From: Scedosporium boydii
Lineage: Eukaryota > Ascomycota > Sordariomycetes > Microascales > Microascaceae
Assembly: GCA_002221725.1 (NCBI GenBank)
Contig: NJFT01000037.1
Location: 124,001 to 188,000 of the forward strand
DNA length: 64,000 nucleotides
Direction: 5' to 3'
Part shown: in pieces, positions 22,500 to 33,851 of the stretch
Numbering within the stretch: the stretch's first letter is position 1
Layout of the letters: every line of letters begins with the position of its first letter
The notes under the pieces: model-generated
What the model saw: the letters and a program-made list of their open reading frames with translations, nothing else
The model's database searches: none
What the model was told of the DNA's origin: nothing
Made by a program: the position numbers and the translations under genes

Positions 22500-24979
22500 T
22501 ACGAAGTAAACTCAGAGGCCAACTGGGGCAGAGGTCAATTCGCGGGGGGGGTGAAGGGGTGAAGAGAATGCCGGCTGTAGGCTGGGGCGTGCATCCAGTC
22601 TCTCCAGACCGAGGGCCAGGTTGCGGGGTTTCCGTTATAATCCCCCGACTTGGAAACGGTGGACAATCGTGATGATGACTAGACTGATGAGTGGTGGACT
22701 GTGGCATTGTGCTGTCCCCAGCATGTCAGGGACGAGTAACAAGTACCCGCGTACCTTTCCGGCACAAGGCTTCAAAGTTTAGGATGGCCTTCTTTCGTGC
22801 CCTTTTTCGCATCAGGACGAATCGACATCTTGATCGAGAATTTTTGCCTGGCTTACAGCTTTGTAAAGCCTCCATTTCGGGCTGTCGCCATTAACACTAC
22901 CGAGGGACTAGAAGAAGTCAAAGTGCATGTGGAAGCCAGGCACATGTACAAGCAAAGTTTAGTGGAAGGTGCGCTTAATAAGTGGTTTGAGGCAATGTTC
23001 ACATTTTGCATGGTCGACTCAAAATCTCCGCGGAAATACCAAACTCAGGCCACGAGATGACAGCGAGGCAACTTGTACGTAATAGATTGGGGTAGATCAG
23101 AATTCCATCCACCACTATAAGATCTTGCCCTTATCCACCTGAACGGCGGAATCTAAGACACCAAAAGGTTTCTCGAACACCAAAATGGTATCAGAGAAGG
23201 GGCGTACAGAGAGAATGTACTGAGTGTGATAATTTCCAGCCAAACCGTGCACATCTCCCTCCACTCCACTCCCGTCCAGGGAGGCTGAGATGTCTTGAAC
23301 GTGCGGACTTGACAGGCACCTGGATGTCGCCCGCGAGACAACCATCGCGGGGTATCGTGCGGGGCTGCGGTCCCTGCAGGGCTTCCAAAGTCCGCGCCCA
23401 GGCGGGCGAGGAAGATTTGATTTTTTTTTGGTTTTTTTGCTCTTTTTGACGGGACCAAGCAATGAGATTCAATCAGCAGGACCTCCTGCGCTAGCACGGC
23501 GTTGAGAAAAGGGGTCATCGATTGGCCATTATTTTTTTACCTAATTTGAACCTCTTTTTGGCAGTCGTGGGCGATTCCGCCGATTAGTTCGAGGCGAATC
23601 TGGGGCCCAGTCGTCCAACAGAGCTGTGCAGTAGCGCGGAGGAGTGTAAGTAAACTCGTGTACACGGCATCAATACTTCGTACTTCGTGGTCCCCTCGAT
23701 CTCACGCTATTCAGTGACTGGACGATCCAGGTGGTGGGCCGGGTATCCACAAAGGTCCGCGAGAGGCTTCAAATGTTGACCAAGACCTGACCGATTGTGG
23801 AACCACGACGCACATTGTTCAAAGTTCCTTTCACCGTTTTTATCCATTCTAGCCTGCCATGTGTGGCACCTGACTGGCATCGGCGTCAGGACAGTCGCTG
23901 ATTCGTTTGGTTCCTGACCGCGTCAAAGGAACCAGCGGCGATAGCGTCGATTTTTGAAATCAAGCTCGAATATTCAAGACTTGCCGGGATATGATATGGA
24001 GTCGCTGGGTTGCGCTATGCTTCTTCAATGCTTCGATACTTCTTTCACCGCTGCTCCCTTTGCGCCGATGATATCGCCATATTTTATGAGCACTGAAGGG
24101 CAATACTGGGTAGTTACCCTGCTAGGCCGTACACTGCATATTATCTCGGAGGAATTCTGGGGGGGTTGGCTTGTGGAAATGGTCCCATTTTCACGCGGGT
24201 AGCGGACCTTGTGCCTCGATCTTGAGCAGTGTGGAGAGTATTTCTAGGGGAAATCGACGTACACAGTGATTTGGGAAAGGAGTGTTCATTACTTCGTAAA
24301 CTTCGAGAAGGGTACGCTTTGCTGAGAAGCACAGTAATTACCTCTACGTGCCAATTTTACTAGCAGATAGTTAGTGTGGAAAACTCCACGGGGCAGTGGA
24401 CCAGCTGACTCTCAAAAGGGCAGAAAAAAAAGATCTGAATTATCGTATCGTCTTCGCCTCACCACAATCTCGGTGTCTTGTTCCATGTTCCGTTTTCGCG
24501 GCCTCGTCAGGGACGGACCTGACGACATGCTGTGACATGTCACCTTCCTCGTTTTTCTTTTCTTTTTCCTTTCTTCCTTTCCCCCTCCTTCCCGGCCAAT
24601 CATTCCGAATGTGACTGATGGGCGAAAGATAAGGATCTCGTGTAATCTTAACTTATCCTTCTCAACCCTCAATCTGAAGGCGCACTGGATCGGTACTACC
24701 CTCTCTACTTCCTACACTCTTTATTAGTACGAAGTACTCCTTCAATGCTGTCGATAGTCTTGATAGGGTACACGGCGGGAGCTATACAGTAGGCTTGTTG
24801 GTTATGCAAAGTCCGTTTCCGCTCGATGCGCAGGTTTTTTGTCCCCACGACTAAAATCGCCATTTACACCCGTTGTTGTACAATGTAGACCACCGAGCCC
24901 GGGGGGTAGATTGATCTCTATCATGGGACAGATAGCCACTGCAGCATTGACGTCTCGCTAGGTTACTCAGTACTTCGTA
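22500..24979. repeat. Cluster of five TACTTCGTA palindromic 9-mers
   Basis: Exact copies (either orientation) at 22500-22508, 23674-23682, 24290-24298, 24728-24736 and 24971-24979. Three more occur elsewhere, all between genes: 10521-10529, 33224-33232 and 33529-33537. The motif is an inverted repeat around one central base. Role unknown; protein-binding sites or a dispersed micro-repeat are both possible. Confidence 0.6.
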
Positions 24980-25589
24980 CATTTTATTTGAAGAAGGTGG
25001 CCTAATATCTCGTGATAACAAGGTCTCGAACGCTCTGTCACTTGTACCTCTGGGTATTCTTCGGTACCTTGCTGGTGTTCATGCCACTCTCGGCAGCGAG
25101 ACTCCGAAATTCGCTGAGAAAACGGAATGCACTTTTGTTCGATGCTGGTTTGTTGATATCCATTGCAGTTGGGCTTAGGATCAATTGAAGCACACTTCTT
25201 GTACAGCCCTCGCCCTGCCCTCGCACTCTGTCCCCTCGCCGACTAAAATTTGGGGGACCATCGAATCCAAGTCCAACCCGGGTCCATAAGTCCCCCGTTG
25301 TACAAGCAGCGTACACTTACTACACTATATCTACGCGCGGTAGGTACGGGTGAGGAAAAAGTTAAACCACGGGAAGGAGCTAAGCTGGCTGACAAGCCTC
25401 GCTCATCTTTTTGAGGCAACTGAGATGGTGGCGGCTCCACTGTGAAATATACTTTCGTACTACATTTGCTTTGGAGAAGCGCTGGAGACAGGCTCTGGTA
25501 CCCCTCCGGGTCCATGGTGTCACCAACAGTCAGCTCGATGTGCTCCTTCCTAGGTCCTTGTCCCTCCGTCTTGAATGAACAAACGCTGT

Positions 25590-25800
25590 AAAAAAGTTGA
25601 CTCCGTATTCGGTGCCCCCCCATCATTACGCCTTTGCACTTCTCCCAGTCACTCTTGCCTCCGCCATTCCGTTCTCCTCCGATTTTACCATTCTATTTCA
25701 TCCTCCAACCCTTTTTCCTCTTTCTTTTATCTCGTCGCTGCTGTTCCTTCAGTAGAAACACCATATTCTTTCCCCCCATTTCCCTTCCACTAAGACTTCC
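25590..25800 (+). promoter_or_regulatory. Pyrimidine-rich tract, probable core promoter/leader of NMR
   Basis: A dense C/T stretch on the plus strand, a common feature just upstream of transcription starts in filamentous fungi. It lies 550-750 bp before the NMR start, implying a long 5' leader. Inference only. Confidence 0.35.
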
Positions 25801-26346
25801 CGTGAAGTTATATTCCCCTCGGCCACTATAGCTCTACTGCGGCAGGCCTCGTTAGACTCGACTTGATTCGTTCAGACCCTCTTTTACACCAACACCCCTG
25901 CCGCTCTATGCGGCCTCGCCGGAACTCGCGCCTCATCCCTCGGATCGCGACGTGGAATGCCACAAGGAAGAAAAGGGCAAAGGTACGACTCTCCTTAGCG
26001 TTCTTCCGCCACGCACACTACCTCTTCACCTGACCAGGTAGACCAGTAAGACGACTTGCAACATACCTAAGACGAAGTCGCTTGGACTCCCTCACCGCAG
26101 TAACGCTACTACCTGTGCTGTCTTTTGGCCTCGTGCTGCTGCCCTCGCCTTGGGCATTTCGCGATTCGCTTGGGACCCAGTATCGCTGGCCGGCCTCGGG
26201 CCGTATCGATGTCTTAAAAGTCCTCTCATCCCCCACTATCCCGCCCCGCCTTGGCTCATTTTACCCTGGCTTCTGTGCCTGCGCCAGAACCTCAACCCCT
26301 CCCCCCACCTAAGAGAAAAAAAAAGTTACAGAGAGCTTCTTGCTCA

Positions 26347-27795
26347 ATGCTGTCCCAGATGAATGGGGTCGGCCTCCCCATCCGACAGGCTCCAAACCGA
26401 AACAGGCAGAACGATATCCTGTCGTCCTCTCCTACCTTGGGCAAAAAGCAGAAGCACGCGAGGTCTTCCTATTCAGAATCCTCCCCTATCGTCTCGCGGA
26501 ACAACTCCTTGACCTTCCGTCCTGCCAAGCGTCAGATGCCTACCCCAGACAAGACTATCGCAGTCATCAACGCCAGCGGCCGTCAGGCTGCGTCGCTGAT
26601 CCGCGTCGTGACCGTGCTAGGTTACACCGTCCGCGCGCAGATGAGGAACCTGGAAGGTGTAATTGCGACCGAGGTCTCGACTAATCCCAATGTTGAATGT
26701 CTCATTGGTGAGCTCTACACGAGGCACAAACCGACCGAAGAGAATAAGGATGTCTCCCGGAATGGACCGCTTTCGGGAGTCGGCGTCAACCACGACCTCA
26801 TCAATGAGCTCTTCCGTGGCGCTCATCTCGCCTTCATAAACACCACCTACTACGGCAATGAGGTCCAGATCGGCAAGGCTCTCGCCGATGCCGCCAAGAA
26901 AGCTGGTATCCAGCATTACATATACTCCTCCATGCCCGACCACGCCCTGCACAACCCCGAATGGCCTTCCTGCCCCCTCTGGTCCTCGAAGTTCAAGGTT
27001 GAGCAGTATATTCGCGAGATCGGCCTGCCCGCTACCTTCGTCTACACTGGAATTTACAATAATAATTTCACCTCTCTTCCCTACCCACTCTTCTGCATGG
27101 AATTGCAACCGGACGGGTCCTTCCTATGGCAAGCACCGTTCAAAGAAGACGCCAAAATCCCCTGGTTAGACGCTGAGCACGATGTCGGTCCAGCTGTTTA
27201 TCAGATTTTTAAGGAGGGTCCAAGCAAGTGGGGCCAGCACCGCATCGGCCTTGCTTATGAGATGTTGACGCCAATCGAGGTTTGCGAGGCTTTCTCCCGA
27301 GGCGTCGGTCGTCCAGTTCATTATGTTCGTGGTCCGATTGAGGTGAGGGTATCTATTCCCGAAGGCTATAGGGACCAGCTGGAAACTTTGGAAAAGCTGT
27401 TCACCATTGGCAAGGACGACCCGAAGAGGCAGCCCCCTCCCTACTTCGCAGACGCGGCGATGGAAAAGGACTGTCCGTCTCAGGCATTGCTGCTGTGGGA
27501 GGGTCCCCGTGGCATGGAAGAGTACGCTCGTGAAATTTTCCCGCTTGAGGAATATGCCAATGGTCTCCGGTGGATGGAAGAGGATGACGACGAAGATGAG
27601 GAGGGAGAAGAAGAAGAAGAAGACACGGACGATTCAAATCCTGGGCATGGGCGAAACGGTGCAAAGATCAATGGAAATGGTAACCGGCGATACGACGGCA
27701 ATGACGATACCGACGATGGCGAATATTCCGAAGATGCAGAAGAGGACGAGGGACTAGTCATGAGGAACAGAAATGGTTCGGGCAGGAGCGGCTAG
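26347..27795 (+). CDS. nmr1: Nitrogen metabolite repression regulator NMR/NmrA
   Basis: Single exon, 482 residues from the first ATG of the frame; the Neurospora NMR protein is of similar length (about 488), which supports this start over shorter ones such as the ATG at residue 64. A Ser/Arg/Lys-rich N-terminal extension (1-66) precedes the NmrA core: KTIAVINASGRQAASLIRV (69-87) is the dinucleotide-binding beta-alpha unit, followed by GAHLAFINTTYYG, QHYIYSSMPDHAL, TFVYTGIYNNNFTSLPYPLF and WLDAEHDVGPAVYQIF, all diagnostic. NmrA has a Rossmann fold but no dehydrogenase activity; it senses NAD(P) redox state and binds the GATA activator AreA/NIT2 to repress genes for secondary nitrogen sources when ammonium or glutamine is available. 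The core ends with ARE.FPLEEYANGLRWME; a strongly acidic tail (about 418-475) follows, longer than in Aspergillus NmrA. The frame stays open for 44 codons upstream of this ATG. Confidence 0.95.
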   Translation: MLSQMNGVGLPIRQAPNRNRQNDILSSSPTLGKKQKHARSSYSESSPIVSRNNSLTFRPAKRQMPTPDKTIAVINASGRQAASLIRVVTVLGYTVRAQMRNLEGVIATEVSTNPNVECLIGELYTRHKPTEENKDVSRNGPLSGVGVNHDLINELFRGAHLAFINTTYYGNEVQIGKALADAAKKAGIQHYIYSSMPDHALHNPEWPSCPLWSSKFKVEQYIREIGLPATFVYTGIYNNNFTSLPYPLFCMELQPDGSFLWQAPFKEDAKIPWLDAEHDVGPAVYQIFKEGPSKWGQHRIGLAYEMLTPIEVCEAFSRGVGRPVHYVRGPIEVRVSIPEGYRDQLETLEKLFTIGKDDPKRQPPPYFADAAMEKDCPSQALLLWEGPRGMEEYAREIFPLEEYANGLRWMEEDDDEDEEGEEEEEDTDDSNPGHGRNGAKINGNGNRRYDGNDDTDDGEYSEDAEEDEGLVMRNRNGSGRSG

Positions 27796-29510
27796 TTTCA
27801 CGATGCTGCCTTCTGGGGAGCCTCTGGGAGCCGCCATGCCAGCAATAGGTATGCATGACTTGGTCGAGGCAGTTGATTGGTTAACCACCCACACGCTCCT
27901 GTTCTACCTGCCGTTTTTCTCCTTCCTTTCCTAAACTGGTTCATCTCTGGACTTCGCCTCCTCCCTTCGTCAGGCGTTGGTTGTCTGGTCAGTCTGGGGG
28001 GGTGCGGATACGTCTCCCTTTGTCAGTCTGCTTTTTGCCGGCTTCCCCCGCTGCATCTCACCTAGCCACGTTCCCCCCTGTGATATTGTTAATATATAGG
28101 GTCCAGGGCACTGACTAGAAAGCATGCATTGGTTGTTAGCCTGCATGGAGAGAGCACCTGACCAGATAATAGTTCGAACACATCATAACCATTTTCAAAC
28201 ACGTTTACACAATGAACCCCCCGCACACACACAACTCCCCTTCCCCAGCGAGCACACACACACTCACTCACACACAAACACATACGGACATGCACATGCA
28301 TGTTGGAGTTTGGGCTCCTACATGAAGAGGGACGATCTCGGAAGCAGGAACCACCCCTCGTTTGCTAACCCAGAATTCGTAAACCGAACTGGAAACGGGG
28401 GTGGGGCGTCTGTCTTTTACGACTGTACGGTCAGCCCCGTCTTTTCAATATCCAGTGATACAAGAAAGACGTTCGGAGACATGGCGAGCAAATATGTGCG
28501 GTCTGGGGTGAATCCTTCAAACATATACCCACTCTCCCCTCAACGCCTCGAAAACTTTTGATTCGCTCTTTGAAGGGTTTCTGTTTTGCTTTGTTATAAT
28601 AAGAAAGGGGGGTTGTTTGACGATTTATTCAAGGCTGACGAGGGTGTTAGCGTGTGACCAACAGCAAGGAGAACACGCACAACGACACCGAGAACAAACC
28701 CTCCCTTTTAAAAATACCGTTGAACGACTAACCGCTTTACCATACAAACGGCGTTTGGTGCTGGGATTTCACGTCGGCCCATGAAGAAGAGGCCGAGTTT
28801 ATCAATTTTGGTAACGCTGACGACTATTGATTTACAAGCGACATTGCCGGAGGGTAACCCCCAAAACGGGCGAAAAAAAAGTTGACGGAGCGCGCAAGAT
28901 CTCCTCTTATTTTCTATTTTCACGATCGACACAAGGAGAGATTGAGGGATGAGCCCGATTCGAAAGGGGCTGGTAGTTCGAGACTCGGCCAGTGATTCGT
29001 TGGCCTGCTGGTTTAATACGGCGTCTGGTTGCGATGGATGTCCATCGCAAGCCCGCCGATCCACGCATGTTGCTTTGTGCGAACCTTGCTTACGACTGTG
29101 AATCCTGTGAATGTGTATGTGAAGTGACATATATTGTATGTTTGTCCCATAATCAACAAATTGAGCGGCGAGCCTACTTTCTCCATGTCCACGCAACAGA
29201 GCAGTTTGGGTAACGGTCTCGGCCTCGGCCGCGAAACAGGTCTAGGGCTGGCCAAGATGGCATGTTTGGGGAATTGAATTTGTTGTCCGTTGTATTAAAA
29301 ATTACTATCGTCCGAAATATAGGTCAGGTGTGGACCCTGATTTCATATCCATTCGAACAGACCTTACATGCTCCTCCTACCAGAAAACGCCACATCCGTT
29401 TTCCGCAGTCAAGTCTACATATTCCCCTAACCCAATTATTTTTTTTCGTTCATCAAAATAAATGGTAAATATATATAAAGAAGAGAATCCAGGAGTGCCA
29501 AGGTCCTCCC
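27796..29510. other. Convergent intergenic region between NMR and ERG2
   Basis: 1.7 kb with no supported gene. Frames 28124-28561 (plus) and 28708-29196 (minus) are stop-free but compositionally random. Contains a CA-rich microsatellite at about 28223-28282 and a T-rich run near 29440. Confidence 0.5.
28223..28282. repeat. Interrupted CA/CACT microsatellite
   Basis: Two runs of (CA)n separated by a short non-repeat segment, the second mixed with CTCA units. Likely length-polymorphic. No function suggested. Confidence 0.7.
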
Positions 29511-30276
29511 TTAAAACTTTCCAGTCAAGAGGTTGCCAATCATCTCGCGGCCCGTAACATACGTCGTCCTCCAGAGCGTAGGGAAGTCAAGGGTGCTCGA
29601 GAGGCCATCGGCGAAGCCAAAGAAGAGCATGGGAGGGATCCAGCCGCGAGCGTACTCGAGCGCGAAGCAGCCCTCGGGCATGCGATACTGCTTGACGGTT
29701 CCGCGCTGGAGGTGGTGGACGGAGCCGGGGGGGTAGACCTCGGGCTCGAAGGTGCCGGCGGTGTAGGCGAGCTGGGTTCCGGTGAGGATGTTGAAGTAGT
29801 CGTCTGCGGTGTGGCGGCCGGAGTGGCCCTCGGTACCGATGGTGGTGCCGAAGATGATGAGGTATTCGGTGATGCCTTGACGGGGTTGTTAGCGAGAGCT
29901 GTGCGCCGAAGGAAAAAGGAAAAGGGAGAAGAGGAGAAGGAGGATACATACTGGCGTGGATCACGTACATGGCACCCATGGCACCGCCAGCATTGTTAAA
30001 GATCCACTCCTGGTGGAGGTTGATGTTCTTGGGGTGCTTCTCGTGGAGGTCGGAGACGATGAAGTCGACAATGGCCTTGGTGTCCTCGGGGTGGGCGGCG
30101 ATGGCGCGCTGGGCGAGCTCGTGGAGCTCCTTGTCGTCGAAGATGCAGAAGCTGTCGTGGTAGCGCTCGGCGAGGGAGATGAGGGGCGTGAGGATGACGA
30201 GGGCGATGGCGAGGAACTTCATCCAGCCGGTGATGGAGCAGCCGGAGCAGCCGGTGGAGGACTTGGGGGGAGCCAT
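29511..30276 (-). CDS. ERG2: Sterol C-8 isomerase (Erg2, sigma-1-receptor-like)
   Basis: Two exons on the minus strand, 29952-30276 and 29511-29875, with a 76-bp intron (GTATGT donor, branch CTAAC, AAG end); 229 residues. An N-terminal membrane segment (about 18-36) is followed by the family core: [48 protein letters not shown] and the C-terminal [27 protein letters not shown]. It isomerises the C8=C9 double bond of fecosterol to C7=C8 (episterol) in ergosterol synthesis in the endoplasmic reticulum and is a morpholine-fungicide target. It is 5'-to-5' with CSL4, sharing a 610-bp intergenic region. Length and motifs are complete. Confidence 0.96.
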
Positions 30277-30886
30277 TGTGTTGGGTTGGGAGGTCTATAG
30301 GGAAGGAGCAACAGGAATTGAAACGAAAGAAAGGGGAATTGAAGAAGAAAAGAGCGTGTAGCGAAGTTTTCTTCCTGCGATCGCAAAAATCAAAAAGTCC
30401 ACCAGGTGAATGGGACTCCCTTGTGTGATATTCGGTTTTCGCGATGCGGATTCAATGAAGAAAATCGCACGAGTCCGGAGAGGGAATTTCCGAATGCGAA
30501 GAAAAGTGCAATTGATCAATGAGAGTTCGGGTTCGGGTTCGGGGTTCGGTACGTACCTTGGTCCCTGTTGTTGAATTATTTCGGTGCCTGGTCTCTCCCC
30601 CCAAAAAAATTCACCGCCTTCCTGATTCTACAAGCTTTGACACGGTTTCTTCATCTTCTGTCTTTGCGCCAAGCTTCGACGTTGATTTTGCCAATCTCAA
30701 GTCTTGAATTTTCAAGGTGCCCGCGGACGCCGAAATTGCGACTCGGCACTTCGACGCGAAAAAGGAAAACGAGTATCCTTATCGCCGGTACCATAGCGAA
30801 CTCGACATTCATTCATCCCTGCCAAGAACGAATTAAAGTAAAACCAAAAATCAGCATCATCTCCCCCTCCCCCTCTCCCCTCCACC
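30277..30886. promoter_or_regulatory. Divergent promoter region ERG2 / CSL4
   Basis: 610 bp between the two start codons, necessarily carrying both promoters. GGTTCG/CGGGTT direct repeats occur at about 30527-30548. No convincing sterol-response or TATA element identified. Confidence 0.45.
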
Positions 30887-31619
30887 ATGGCCTCGGACGG
30901 CAAGGTCCCCACCGCCGCCGTCCCCGGCACCCCCCTCGGCCTCGCAATCCACTACCACCCAGGCCACGGCACGCACATCCACGAAGGCCAAGTCGTGTCC
31001 TCACTCCTCGGCCGCGTGACGGTGACGCAAGCACCCAGCAAAGGACCCGCGCCCCTCAAGCGGCTGACCAAGATAACGTCGCGGACGGCGGAGGAGCTGC
31101 CGACGATTTCGGTGGCGCGGCACGAGAGGCGGCGCGAGGTGCTGCCGGACGTGGGGAATGTGGTGCTCTGCCGCGTGGTGAGGCTGGTGCCCAAGCAGGC
31201 GATCGTGTCGATTCAGCAGGTTGGGAGCACGGTGTTGGATACGGAGTGGCAGGGGGTTATTCGGGCGCAGGATGTTAGGGCTACGGAGAAGGATAAGGTT
31301 AAGATTTATGAGTCGTTTAAGCCGGGTGATACGGTTAGGGCGCAGGTGGTATGTTTTTCGATGTTTAAGCGTTGAGCGCTTTCCAACGCAGGCTCCTGCA
31401 ACTGATCTTTTGGTCTCTGGCCCTATTGCTAACTACGTCCTCAACTAGATATCGCTTGGTGATCAAGCAAACTACTACCTATCAACGGCGTCCAACGAGC
31501 TAGGTGTCATCATGGCCACGAGCGAAGCCGGCAACGACATGGTGCCTGTGAGTTGGAAGGAGTTCAAGGATCCTGTTACTGGCGCCAGTGAGTTAAGGAA
31601 GGTTGCGAAGCCAGACTAG
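30887..31619 (+). CDS. CSL4: Exosome core subunit Csl4
   Basis: Two exons, 30887-31348 and 31449-31619; 100-bp intron with GTATGT donor; 210 residues. An N-terminal domain (about 10-60, with PGTPLGLAI and GTHIHEGQVVSSLLG) precedes an S1 RNA-binding domain: [61 protein letters not shown]. The second exon carries YYLSTASNELGVIMATSEAGNDMVPVSW and EFKDPVTGASELRKVAKPD, typical of the Csl4 C-terminus, though the zinc-ribbon cysteines present in some archaeal relatives are absent. Csl4 is one of three S1/KH cap proteins of the ten- or eleven-subunit RNA exosome that processes and degrades RNA 3' to 5' in nucleus and cytoplasm. Confidence 0.94.
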
Positions 31620-33851
31620 AGCTAGAACGCAAGAGGTGAAATGGAATAAAAAAAAAAAAAATGGGAATGACAAAATCAAGACTCTGAGATGGACGACATC
31701 GAGTAGGCCGAACATCCGAATTTGCGTGCTCTATCATGGCGAACAAGATCACATCATCTCATGAGAACTCTCATGCAACATGCAAGACGAACCAGCTACC
31801 AGACTGGTAAGAACGATCTAGAAGCTGTTTCGATGTTTCCTTGATGAGAAAACGAACGATGAAGGAGGTTTGATGTGCTCGACATGCATCGGTGCTCGCC
31901 GATTCGTCTGGATTGACAAATCGAGGCGGACGCATACGACAACAATTGCAAGTGCTATCAGGGGCAGGCACCTAATATACCATACGCAGAGGTGAGCGAA
32001 CAGCCAATAGAAAGTTCCGGGATTTGACGTGCAATGACTCCGTTCCTTTGAGCTCTCAATGCATAATGCTCGCTGCCGAGGTGCGAGTGGGCATGAATGA
32101 TCGACGGAAGGAGTGAAATGGGTGACGTTTCTCAGCCATGTGAGCCCGTTTTTTTTTTTTTTTTTTTCTTCTCCTTTGCTTGGATGTGGTGGCGGAGCAT
32201 GGACTGGACGTGCTATGATCGCCACGGTGTATACAAACCATCAATAATTGTAAACGATTTGGAGGAAAACATGACCCTATCGTGGTTTATGCGCCCGAGT
32301 GCTGCGTTTCCTCTGTGAATCGCCGTCGTCATTGTCTTTCGACGCCGCGGCCCAGTCAAGAGTGACGGCGATTGGATGTCTTCATTGAGACTGTATATAG
32401 TCTAGATTATATTATTCCTAGACTGCTATAGATTTGATATATCATATTCCGCTTCGGTAGGCTTCGATATCAATGGGAAATATCAACGGTTAATTCGCTT
32501 CGGAGATGCTGGTCTCTTTTCCTCCTCGAGATTGATATCAGATATCTTCAAAGTGGGATAATGCGACAATTGCAGGCATTCCAATAAGATATGTACTCAC
32601 AATTTGGGCCTGGCAGGTGGAAAGATGGGACAACTTTCGACGTCTCTGTGGATATGGATGTGCAAATCTGAATCTAGACTCAAACCTCGAGCCTCTCATC
32701 GGCATGCAAGTGTCATTTAAGAACAAGGATTAAACCAAGTCGGTAGTGGACTTGTACTTGGCGATGAGCAGGGCTGAGCCAGGGGCATCAAAACGGACCA
32801 GACTGGAACCCATTGCTATTGATAGTGCCTGGTCAACAGGGCTGGGGAAGTGTAGAAGTACATAACCGGGCCGTCAATGCGCGGGTGCCAAGTAGTTTTT
32901 CCTCTGTCGAACCGCTTCCGTTCTCTTCTCCCCTTCTTCCCTGGTGTGACGCGCAAATCAATGGCGATCCCCGCTCCTCGACAGAGGACGAACCGAAGTC
33001 GCGTGCAACCACTTCACAGCCTCAGCAATACTCATGCTCATTCACTATTGATGGTCGCTCCCCTCCCTTCACCTGAATCGATAGATGAACCAGCACATCC
33101 ATATCCATGGTAATAATGGTGGTGATGGTAATACTCTGTGGAACAGGGACTGCGCTGCTTTCCTCGCTGATGTCCTGTCTATCCTGTCTATCCTGTCTAT
33201 CCCCAAACTTCCGACTTGTATACTACTTCGTACTTGTATGTCCTGCTAAGCCTGCTAAGCCTGCTCCGCCCTTCCACCTGTGATGGTCCGTTCTTAATTT
33301 CTATTTCTGCATACGGAGAAAAAGAAGGAAAAAAAGTAAAAGGCCTGGACCTGGCGCAGAGTCGTATTGATCAATCCGTACCTGTATTAATGCCCGGGAA
33401 CCCCCTCGACACGACCCATTCCATTCCACACCAAATCCCGTTCGACCTATTTTCACTCTCAAACGACCCCGAGTGACGCGCAGTGCTTATTCCGAACTCT
33501 CCCTCCAGCATTCCATTCAGCTTGGCCCTACTTCGTAGTCAGGCACGCACTGCAACGCGATGCGCCTACTGCGACACTAGTTCGGCTCCTGAACTTGGAA
33601 CTGCGACACACCAATGTTTTGGCCCGATGACATCGCGCCGCACCAGAGACTTGAGTTTATTGACTCTGTAACCGTATCCACCATCTTCATCGTCACCTCA
33701 CGTCGTAAAACGTGGCACGAATCCCCCGGCAAGGGGGCTACGCAGCGCGCCCAATTCCTGGAATAAAAAAGGGAAAAAAAAAAGAGGAAGAGAACACCAC
33801 GCCATTCCAGCGACTCAATCATACCCAAACAATACAACAATTGCACACTCC
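31620..33851. other. 2.2-kb intergenic region, no gene seen
   Basis: A poly-A run follows the CSL4 stop (about 31645-31660, with AATAAA). An AT-rich patch at about 32390-32470 contains TATAGTCTAG and CTAGACTGCTATA, able to form a bulged hairpin. Tandem 9-mers (CCTGTCTAT three times, 33174-33200; CCTGCTAAG twice, 33242-33259) flank a TACTTCGTA at 33224; another copy is at 33529. No coding content recognised. Confidence 0.5.
33174..33259. repeat. Two short 9-bp tandem repeats flanking a TACTTCGTA palindrome
   Basis: CCTGTCTAT repeated three times at 33174-33200 and CCTGCTAAG twice at 33242-33259, the second partially continued. Likely replication slippage products. Confidence 0.75.

Larger units (their letters stand above)
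19810..26346. other. 6.5-kb region without recognisable genes, upstream of NMR
   Basis: The longest gene-free stretch in the window. Frames longer than 100 codons exist (22053-22415 and 23153-23518, both minus) but have random-like composition and no family motif. No tRNA, transposase or reverse-transcriptase sequence is seen. Five copies of TACTTCGTA/TACGAAGTA lie between 22500 and 24979. A pyrimidine-rich tract at about 25590-25800 probably marks the NMR transcription start. An upstream ATG at 25908 opens a 42-codon basic frame (a possible uORF) that contains a GTACGA donor-like site at 25982, so part of the leader may be spliced. A long regulatory region, an unannotated non-coding RNA or an old repeat remain possible. 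Confidence 0.5.

Noticed and set aside
28708..29196. 162-codon minus-strand frame between NMR and ERG2
   Set aside because: Composition looks random, no motif, and length is within chance for this amount of intergenic DNA.
32390..32540. RIP-mutated transposon remnant
   Set aside because: The patch is AT-rich with a small hairpin but too short, and no transposon similarity is recognisable.
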